Shown piece after piece: positions 56,730 through 63,141 of a DNA stretch of 63,141 nt (positions are counted from its first letter, which is position 1; every line of letters begins with the position of its first letter). The DNA comes from Deinococcus aquatilis DSM 23025 (GTDB lineage: Bacteria > Deinococcota > Deinococci > Deinococcales > Deinococcaceae), in the NCBI RefSeq assembly GCF_000378445.1, contig NZ_KB899715.1, forward strand, positions 20,001 to 83,141, given 5' to 3'. The notes beneath the pieces were generated by a model that did no database searches, was not told where the DNA came from, and saw only the letters and a program-made list of their open reading frames with translations. Made by a program: the position numbers and the translations under genes.

Positions 56730-57944
56730 TTAAACCCAGTCCACGGCTCCGTAGGTCTGCTCGCGGGCGGGGCCACACGAAAAGATGACAACCGGGCAGT
56801 TGACCGTTTCTTCGATCAGGTCCAGATACGCCTGCGCCTGCTTGGGCAGGGTGTCGCGGCTGTCGGCCCCGTCGGTGGTGGCCCAGCCGGGCATCTGGCG
56901 GTACACAGGTTGGCCGTCGGCGTCGTAGTGGGTGCAGACCGGAATGGTCTCCAGACCCGCCAGAATGTCCATCTTGTTGATGACCAGACCGTCCAGACCG
57001 TTCACGTCCACGGCGTAGCGCAGCAGTTCCAGGTCCAGCCAGCCTACCCGGCGGGCGCGGCCCGTGGTGGTGCCGAACTCATCCCAGGGCTTGGAGCCGT
57101 CGCCGCGCAGGCGCAGTTCCATATCTCCAAAGACTTCGGTGGCAAAGGGGCCGTGACCCACGCGGGTATTGAAGGCTTTGGCGACGCCGTATACGCGGTG
57201 AATGGCCTTGTGGTTCACGCCCGCGCCCACCAGCACGCCGCCCACCGTGGGATGACTGCTGGTGACAAAAGGATAGGTGCCGTAATTCAGGTCCAGCAGG
57301 GTGGCCTGAGCGCCTTCAAACAGCACGTTCTGGCCCTCCTTGATGGCCTGACGCAGTTGCCCGCCCGTGTCCTGCACAAAGGGCAGCAGGGCTTCGCGGG
57401 TGGGCGCGAGGGCTTCGAGGGCCACTTCTGCGTTCGTCCAGCCTGCGTCGCGGGTGCTGTTGGGTTTGGCCTCCAGCAGCCGCTCTACACGCTCGCGCAG
57501 CACGCCGTCGTCGGCAAGGTCGCCAAAGCGGATGCCCACGCGCCGCGCCCGGTCTGCGTAGGCAGGGCCGATTCCGCGCCCGGTGGTGCCCACAAAGTCC
57601 TTGCGGCCATCCACGAACTTGTGGTGAGGCAGGACCAGATGTGCCCGGTCGCTGATTCTGAGGTCAGGATTCAGGCCCGCATCCAGCAGATTCTGGCGTT
57701 CCTCCAGAAATTTCTGGGGGTCGATGACCATGCCGTCGCCCAACACCGACACCGTGCCTTCGTGCAGCACGCCGCTGGGCAGCAGATTCAGTTTGAAGGT
57801 TTGACCCTTGGCCGTCACGGTATGGCCTGCGTTCGCGCCTCCCTGATAGCGGGCGATAAATGTTGCGCGGGGAGCAAGGAAATCGGTGATCTTTCCCTTA
57901 CCTTCGTCTCCCCACTGGGCACCAATAATTGCAATTCCGGGCAT
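56730..57944 (-). CDS. purA: Adenylosuccinate synthetase
   Basis: IMP plus aspartate to adenylosuccinate, the committed AMP step; 404 residues, slightly shorter than the E. coli enzyme. GTP loop GDEGKGK at residues 12-18, catalytic Asp and His in DEGKGK and AGHTV, then TTGRGIGPAYADRARR and TTTGRARRVGWLD. The ATG at 57944 has AGGAGG 5 bases away; the 6-codon upstream extension is rejected. Confidence 0.96.
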   Translation of the reverse strand: MPGIAIIGAQWGDEGKGKITDFLAPRATFIARYQGGANAGHTVTAKGQTFKLNLLPSGVLHEGTVSVLGDGMVIDPQKFLEERQNLLDAGLNPDLRISDRAHLVLPHHKFVDGRKDFVGTTGRGIGPAYADRARRVGIRFGDLADDGVLRERVERLLEAKPNSTRDAGWTNAEVALEALAPTREALLPFVQDTGGQLRQAIKEGQNVLFEGAQATLLDLNYGTYPFVTSSHPTVGGVLVGAGVNHKAIHRVYGVAKAFNTRVGHGPFATEVFGDMELRLRGDGSKPWDEFGTTTGRARRVGWLDLELLRYAVDVNGLDGLVINKMDILAGLETIPVCTHYDADGQPVYRQMPGWATTDGADSRDTLPKQAQAYLDLIEETVNCPVVIFSCGPAREQTYGAVDWV

Positions 57945-58006
57945 TTCAGCCTCCTGCCGCACGCGCAGACTTGCCCTTTTTGCTCACGCCGACGCTGCGG
58001 CAAAGC

Positions 58007-58033
58007 AAAAAAAAGCACGGCGCACAGCACCGT
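58007..58033 (-). terminator. Terminator of the E2-like gene
   Basis: On the minus strand ACGGTGC-TGT-GCGCCGT (one G-U pair) is followed by GC and eight T residues. It separates the E2-like gene from purA. Confidence 0.85.
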
Positions 58034-58167
58034 AATTCAGTGTACCCCGCCGGGGGCCGGAATGGGCGCAGGCAGAGCTAGAAGCCCTGGGCCATCAGCG
58101 GCAGTCTTACCCCGCAGGAGTCCATTCCAGCAAAACCCGCTGGATCTTTTGCCCATAACCAGAAGCG

Positions 58168-58199
58168 TGGGAGGGGATCATCACGATCCACCTCCCACA
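58168..58199. repeat. Inverted repeat after the E2-like gene
   Basis: GTGGGAGGGGATC and GATCCACCTCCCAC form a stem of 13 pairs with one bulged base and a 5-base loop. The arms recall repeat family B (GTGGGA). Confidence 0.6.
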
Positions 58200-58223
58200 C
58201 TTCACGTTCAGGCTTTAATCCGA

Positions 58224-59897
58224 TCAGACCAGCAAAATCACTGGTTTCTCCAGCGTCTGCGCGACACTGGCAAGGAAGCGGGCGGCGCGTTCGGTGTCCA
58301 CGTTGCCGTTGAGGGTCAGGGCGGCGCGGCCTCCCTGCACACGGCCCACGCTGAGCGTCAGGGCATGCGGGTAATGCAGGTCGTCAAGGTCCAGCAGTCC
58401 GGCGTCCACGATCAACAGGTCGGGCGTGCCGTCGTGGTCGGTGTCCAGAGCGGTCACGGCGTCACGCAGGCTGCCGGGTTTGGCGCTGCGGGTGCGGCCC
58501 GTGCTCGGGTCCTGGATGGCAACGGCGCTCAGGTCCAGAATGGCGGCGTGGTGCTGGGCGGCGCGGGCCACCAGCAGGGCCAGCGGGACATCGCGGCTCA
58601 GGGCCTCGCTGAGTTGCTCGCGCAGGTCGGCGGCGGCAGCCACCTGAGCGTCGCGGCGCAGGTAGGTACCGAACCAGACGGCGTCGCGGGGCAACGCGGC
58701 GGTGGCATCCTGGGCAGAGGCTGCACTGACAGCAGGAGTACTGGCAGCAACGGCTGCTCCGGCCATGGCATCGGCCACCGGGTCGGGCGTGGGCACAGAG
58801 GCAGGCATAGATACAGATGTGGGCTGCACTTCGGGCGCGGAAGCCGCAACCGGCACCACGTCGTCTTTGCTGGTCCAAGGCTGCGCTGCATCGCCAGCAA
58901 GAGGGGCGTCCACCTGCGGGGCGCTGAAGTCGGGGGTGTTCTGCTCGGCTTCGATGCTCAGGTCGGCTGCGGTGAGTTCAGGGGCTGCCAACTCGGGAGC
59001 GGCCACCTCTGCGACGGCCAGCGAAGGCACGGCGATATCGGGGATCACGGGCGCGGCGATGTCCGGCACGGTGATCTGGGGAGCGGCCACCTCTGGCACC
59101 TCTGCCTTGGGAGTGGCAAAGGCGGGGCCGACCATGCTGGGCATGGGGGCAGGCGTAGGAGTAGCGGCAGGGGGGGTGTCCTGCGGCGCGGCGCGGTTCT
59201 GGTAAAGGCGCGAGAGCAGTCCGCCGAGGCCGCCCTTGCTGGCAGCGGCAGCGGGCGGAACCACGGCAGCGGCAGCAGGAACCTGAATGGGTTCGGGGCG
59301 CACAGGCTCGGGCTGAGGTTGTACAGGCTCAGGCTGCACAGGCTCGGCCACCACGATACGTTCCGGGACCACGGCAGCGGCGGGCTGCACTTCCGGCACA
59401 GGTTCGGACAGTGCAGGTGCAAGCTGTACGGGTTCAGGCTCGGGCATGACGGCAGCGGCCACTTCAGGCACATCGGTCTGTGCGGCGGGCGCGATCACGG
59501 GCGGCTCGGTGGTCAGCAGATCCTCGCCGTCGTCCTCGCCTTCGTCCATCTCGAATTCCATCGCCTCTTCTTCAAAGGCGGCGGCGGGCGTGACAGGAAC
59601 CTGCGGGGCAGCGGGACGGGCCTGCTCGATAAACGACGTGATGTCGCTGTCTACACCCGCCGCACTCAGCGCGGCCATGTCGAAATTGCTGTTGGCGAGG
59701 TCGCCTTCCCAGTCGGGCGGCGGCAGATCCACAGGGGTTTCGGGCGGCTCTTCCTCACCGCTCATGACGCGTGACAGGTAGTTCAGGATGTCCTGCTCCA
59801 CGACCATCCCGCCCTCGCCCGTGCCGTTGAGCCTCTGCCAGTCAATCCCGTTTGCTTCTGCCAGAATCTTGGCGAGCGGAGCAATCCTATCCATCAT
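58224..59897 (-). CDS. Orphan E2-like protein: subunit-binding domain, long linker, degenerate acyltransferase domain
   Basis: 557 residues from the ATG at 59897 (ATG 59945 would add 16). Residues 3-42 are a peripheral subunit-binding (E3-binding) domain: PLAKILAEANGIDWQRLNGTG. About 300 residues of Pro/Ala/Val/Glu-rich linker follow, then a roughly 150-residue domain (from WFGTYLRRDA) shaped like the end of a dihydrolipoamide acyltransferase: LTLSVGRVQGGRAALTL and ERAARFLASVAQTLE. The catalytic HxxxDG is missing: the expected site reads NGNVDTE. No lipoyl domain is present. It may be a scaffold rather than an enzyme. A -10-like TATAAC and AAGGGGG precede the chosen start. Confidence 0.78.
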   Translation of the reverse strand: MMDRIAPLAKILAEANGIDWQRLNGTGEGGMVVEQDILNYLSRVMSGEEEPPETPVDLPPPDWEGDLANSNFDMAALSAAGVDSDITSFIEQARPAAPQVPVTPAAAFEEEAMEFEMDEGEDDGEDLLTTEPPVIAPAAQTDVPEVAAAVMPEPEPVQLAPALSEPVPEVQPAAAVVPERIVVAEPVQPEPVQPQPEPVRPEPIQVPAAAAVVPPAAAASKGGLGGLLSRLYQNRAAPQDTPPAATPTPAPMPSMVGPAFATPKAEVPEVAAPQITVPDIAAPVIPDIAVPSLAVAEVAAPELAAPELTAADLSIEAEQNTPDFSAPQVDAPLAGDAAQPWTSKDDVVPVAASAPEVQPTSVSMPASVPTPDPVADAMAGAAVAASTPAVSAASAQDATAALPRDAVWFGTYLRRDAQVAAAADLREQLSEALSRDVPLALLVARAAQHHAAILDLSAVAIQDPSTGRTRSAKPGSLRDAVTALDTDHDGTPDLLIVDAGLLDLDDLHYPHALTLSVGRVQGGRAALTLNGNVDTERAARFLASVAQTLEKPVILLV

Positions 59898-59945
59898 CAA
59901 CTTCCCCCTTGGGCGTGCATCGTTATAGACATTCTTGAGAGGCAT

Positions 59946-60335
59946 TCTATCGAACAGACCCGCCTAAAGCGTGCAATTTTCGTGCTAGAGGGCGGGGTGC
60001 GCGGGGGGCAATGGGGGTGTCGGCCTTGCCGTAAGGCCCATAGTCTGTCTTTTGGGGTGATTTCGGGTCAGTTGACTTCGGCTTCTGGCAGGCTGGACAG
60101 AGCACTCAGGGTTCAGGGCAGTGCAGTGTCATCAGCGCAGTTCTGGTGGCGCGGTGCTACCCTGCTTGGCGTTACCGCGCCCCTGTGCGCGTCAGGGAGT
60201 CACCATGCAGGAAGTCACCAGGCGGCCAGTCCCCATGAGGGAAGTTCGAGAAATCACCGTGCAGAAGCGGGTTTTGTTCTGGCAGTCAGTCGGGACGAGG
60301 CACATGCATCTGAGGCAATCGCAGGAGCAGCCTTC
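59946..60335. other. Upstream region between divergent E2-like and LeuDH-like genes
   Basis: 390 bases. It contains a doubtful 45-codon ORF (60205-60342, ATG) that overlaps the next start by 7 bases, and near-direct repeats of GAAGTCACCA/GGAGTCACCATG around 60197-60227. TTGACT at about 60073 lacks a partner -10. No firm feature. Confidence 0.5.
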
Positions 60336-61370
60336 ATGCTGATTCTGGAAGAGATGCAGGCGCGGGGCCACGAAGCCCTGACGCTGCTGCACCATGCACC
60401 CAGCGGCCTGCGGGCGGCCCTGGCTATTCATTCCACGGTGCTTGGGCCAGCCATCGCAGGCGTGCGGCTCGGCGCACAGGACGAGCAGTTGGCGGTGCGC
60501 GGTGCACTAGCCCTCAGCGAAAGCCTGACCCTCAAGGCCGCGCTGGCTGGCCTGAATTACGGCGGCGGCGCGTGCGTCCTGATGATGCCCGAAGCAGGTG
60601 TGGACGATCCCCACGCCCGCGAAGCCCTGTTCCGGGCGCTCGGACGGCAGGTGCGCCCGCTGGAATCGCGGGTGGTCCTGACCGAAGACATCGGAGTATC
60701 GCCCGCCGATATCGCGTTTGTGGCACAGGAAACGCCCGCCACGTTGGGCGTGAATACCGATACGAGCAGCGTGACCGGGTACGGCGTGTACCGGGGCATG
60801 AAGGCCGCCGCCCGCTTTGCTCTGGGCAGCGAAAGTATGCGCGGTGTGCGGGTGGCTATTCTGGGTGTCGGAGCCGTGGGCCGCACGCTGGCCGGACACC
60901 TGCACCGTGAGGGCGCACGCCTGACGGTGGCCGATTTCCGCTCGGAGCGGGCCGAAGCCCTGGCCGATCAGCTCGACGGTGTGCAGGTGGTGGCCGCCGA
61001 CCAACTGCTCGATACCCCCTGCGATATTTTCGCGCCCTGCGCTTACGGGCACTCGGTGCGCTCCGACGATGTGCCGCGCCTGCAATGTCGCCTGATCGCG
61101 GGCGGCGAGCATCACCCACTGACGCGGCGCGGAGAGGCTGCCGTGAAGGAAGCTGGAATCATCTATATGCCCGATTACGCCATCAATGCCGCCGGACTGA
61201 TTGCCGCCGCGCAGGGAACTACGCCCGAACAGGCCGCCGAGCGCGTGTATCAGACCATCAACCGGATCACAGCGGTAGCCGAGCAGTACGGCAAACCGGC
61301 CCATATCGTGGCCCGCCGCATGGCCGAGCGCCGTATCGACCTGATCGGCAGCCTGGGACACGGCAAATGA
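60336..61370 (+). CDS. Leucine/phenylalanine/valine dehydrogenase homologue lacking the catalytic lysine
   Basis: 344 residues from an ATG with AGGAG 8 bases upstream, the normal leucine dehydrogenase length. It aligns through SGLRAALAIH, GPAIAGVRLG, LKAALAGL (substrate Lys67 kept), TEDIG (Asp118 kept), SVTGYGVYRGMKAAA, the NAD loop GVGAVG, CDIFAPCA and PDYAINAAG. At the universally conserved GGGK site it reads NYGGGACVL, so the catalytic Lys is Ala79. Either it is not a dehydrogenase, or it is a regulatory or ligand-binding paralogue. Confidence 0.87.
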   Translation: MLILEEMQARGHEALTLLHHAPSGLRAALAIHSTVLGPAIAGVRLGAQDEQLAVRGALALSESLTLKAALAGLNYGGGACVLMMPEAGVDDPHAREALFRALGRQVRPLESRVVLTEDIGVSPADIAFVAQETPATLGVNTDTSSVTGYGVYRGMKAAARFALGSESMRGVRVAILGVGAVGRTLAGHLHREGARLTVADFRSERAEALADQLDGVQVVAADQLLDTPCDIFAPCAYGHSVRSDDVPRLQCRLIAGGEHHPLTRRGEAAVKEAGIIYMPDYAINAAGLIAAAQGTTPEQAAERVYQTINRITAVAEQYGKPAHIVARRMAERRIDLIGSLGHGK

Positions 61371-61391
61371 AGGAGAAAGTGTTAATGGGGA

Positions 61392-62184
<793 letters not shown>

Positions 62185-62397
62185 GCGGCGGGTGGTAGAC
62201 CCGTGCCCTCTCCAACAGTGGACTCATCCGATAGGGGGATGATTCACCGGGTCGGCTGAGGATAGGCTGGCCCGTTTTGTTTCTGCTCGGTGGCCGCCTC
62301 TGCACTGTCTGTTCACTCTCTGTGCCCCGCGCTCACTCTGTGTTGCCACCTGCTCTGTGCCCACGCGCCTGCTCTTTCCCACTTTAGGATGTGCCCT

Positions 62398-63141
62398 GTG
62401 ACTGATCCGAACCCCGCCACCCGTTTTCCTCTGCCCGATTCACAGGGCGGCCCACCCGTGCCCACCCCCACCCGCCACCGCCTCGCGCCCCTGCTGCTGG
62501 GGTTGATCTTCCTGTCGCTGATCCCGGCGCTGATCCTGGCCTACGGGCGCGTCACCTTCGAGCAGTCCGAGAAAACCACGTCGTACGTGATGGATTACCC
62601 GAATCTGGTGTCTCAGGCGCAGCGGTACGGACAAGACCCACAGGCGCTGCTGGACCGCTACAAGGCGCTGGGCCTGAACGGTGTGGCGGTCTACGAAGAC
62701 ACCATCGGCAGCCTGCAACAGCGCGGCGAGGTGTACTTTCAGGACGGCTCCGATCTGGCTGTGCAGTTTCCCGGTCAGGGCGCGGTGCCCCAGAAGTCCT
62801 ACCTGCGTTCTCTGAAGCCCGGTGTGGCTGAAAGCCTGCCTGCCCGCTACACCATTCCCACCCGGTTGGTACAGATCGGCGGTTATCAGTGGGTGGAATG
62901 GGCCACCGATCCACGCTTTTTGCCCGCTGGCCCCAATACTGCGCTGATCAATGACCTCAAGGCGCAGGGCATGACGCTGGTGTACCGCCCCTACGGAGAC
63001 GACGCCGTGCGCGAACCCGGAGCCGATTGGCCCGACGTGCCGTTTATCTCCTTTCCCAGCACCGAAGTGATTGGCGCACGCAGCCCCGAACTGCTGGAAA
63101 AGATCAATGAACGCATGGGCAAGCGCATTCCGGCCCTGATC
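62398..63141 (+). CDS. DUF5693-like membrane protein, 3' end cut off
   Basis: 248 codons run to the window edge without a stop. A GTG at 62398 follows TAGGAT (62385-62390) by 7 bases (leaderless). After a Pro-rich start, one helix (LAPLLLGLIFLSLIPALILA) anchors the protein; the outer part (VSQAQRYGQDPQALLDRYK, LGLNGVAVYEDTIGSLQQRG) matches my memory of DUF5693 proteins. Function unknown. Confidence 0.72.
   Translation, partial: MTDPNPATRFPLPDSQGGPPVPTPTRHRLAPLLLGLIFLSLIPALILAYGRVTFEQSEKTTSYVMDYPNLVSQAQRYGQDPQALLDRYKALGLNGVAVYEDTIGSLQQRGEVYFQDGSDLAVQFPGQGAVPQKSYLRSLKPGVAESLPARYTIPTRLVQIGGYQWVEWATDPRFLPAGPNTALINDLKAQGMTLVYRPYGDDAVREPGADWPDVPFISFPSTEVIGARSPELLEKINERMGKRIPALI

Noticed and set aside
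56586..59774. 1062-codon open frame on the + strand
   Set aside because: It lies opposite purA and the E2-like gene, both well supported on the minus strand. Its protein is His/Gly/Arg-rich with no motif, a normal artefact of high-GC DNA.

Overview
The window is high-GC, gene-dense DNA that reads as a chromosomal segment of a Deinococcus species. This is inferred from the gene repertoire, from about 27 genes whose start codon lies only 5-7 bases after a TANNNT -10 box (leaderless mRNAs, known to be abundant in Deinococcus), and from several families of short intergenic palindromic repeats. Both window ends cut genes: a MetY-type sulfhydrylase at the left and a DUF5693-like membrane protein at the right.

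Layout. 0-6.5 kb is housekeeping: metY-metX (methionine), folD (one-carbon), purH (purine) and a TrmA/RumA-type RNA methyltransferase. 6.6-9.3 kb is a visibly AT-richer islet with a class-3 lipase-like protein whose leader contains an in-frame TAA, a lipoprotein overlapping it by 4 bases, and a possible small membrane protein; it looks acquired. 9.5-24.4 kb carries arginine decarboxylase, tRNA-Asp(GTC), acetyltransferase, a stand-alone dsRNA-binding protein, HAD phosphatase, YraN, a class A PBP, DUF817, an ATP-grasp gene broken by an amber codon, DUF72, thioesterase, an ankyrin protein, Rieske and nucleotidyltransferase-like genes. 24.4-36.2 kb holds an orphan iron-type substrate-binding protein with a promoter/operator, VOC dioxygenase, membrane proteins, rhomboid, class II FBPase, trehalose synthase, a znuA-C-B-like metal transporter and a quinone oxidoreductase. 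36.4-46.3 kb has a nitroreductase/HxlR divergent pair, rplS, xanthine phosphoribosyltransferase, a XRE-cupin regulator with GNAT, a carboxylase beta subunit and a CAP-domain lipoprotein. 46.4-63.1 kb has two tandem glutamate-dehydrogenase paralogues, polyprenyl synthetase, an M20 hydrolase, a large GGDEF/GAF/HD-GYP protein, folE, purA, a degenerate E2-like protein, a leucine-dehydrogenase homologue missing its catalytic lysine, and uridine kinase.

How it fits together. Amino-acid nitrogen metabolism recurs: two Gdh paralogues of which one lacks the glutamate-specificity residues, and a LeuDH relative without its catalytic lysine. That suggests catalytic plus regulatory or repurposed subunits. 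Purine and folate genes (folD, purH, folE, purA, xpt) are scattered. No CRISPR array, complete insertion sequence, integrase or rRNA operon was seen. The most unusual elements are the lipase/lipoprotein islet, the orphan E2-like protein with a subunit-binding domain but no acyltransferase motif, two genes with single in-frame stop codons, and the dispersed palindromic repeats.
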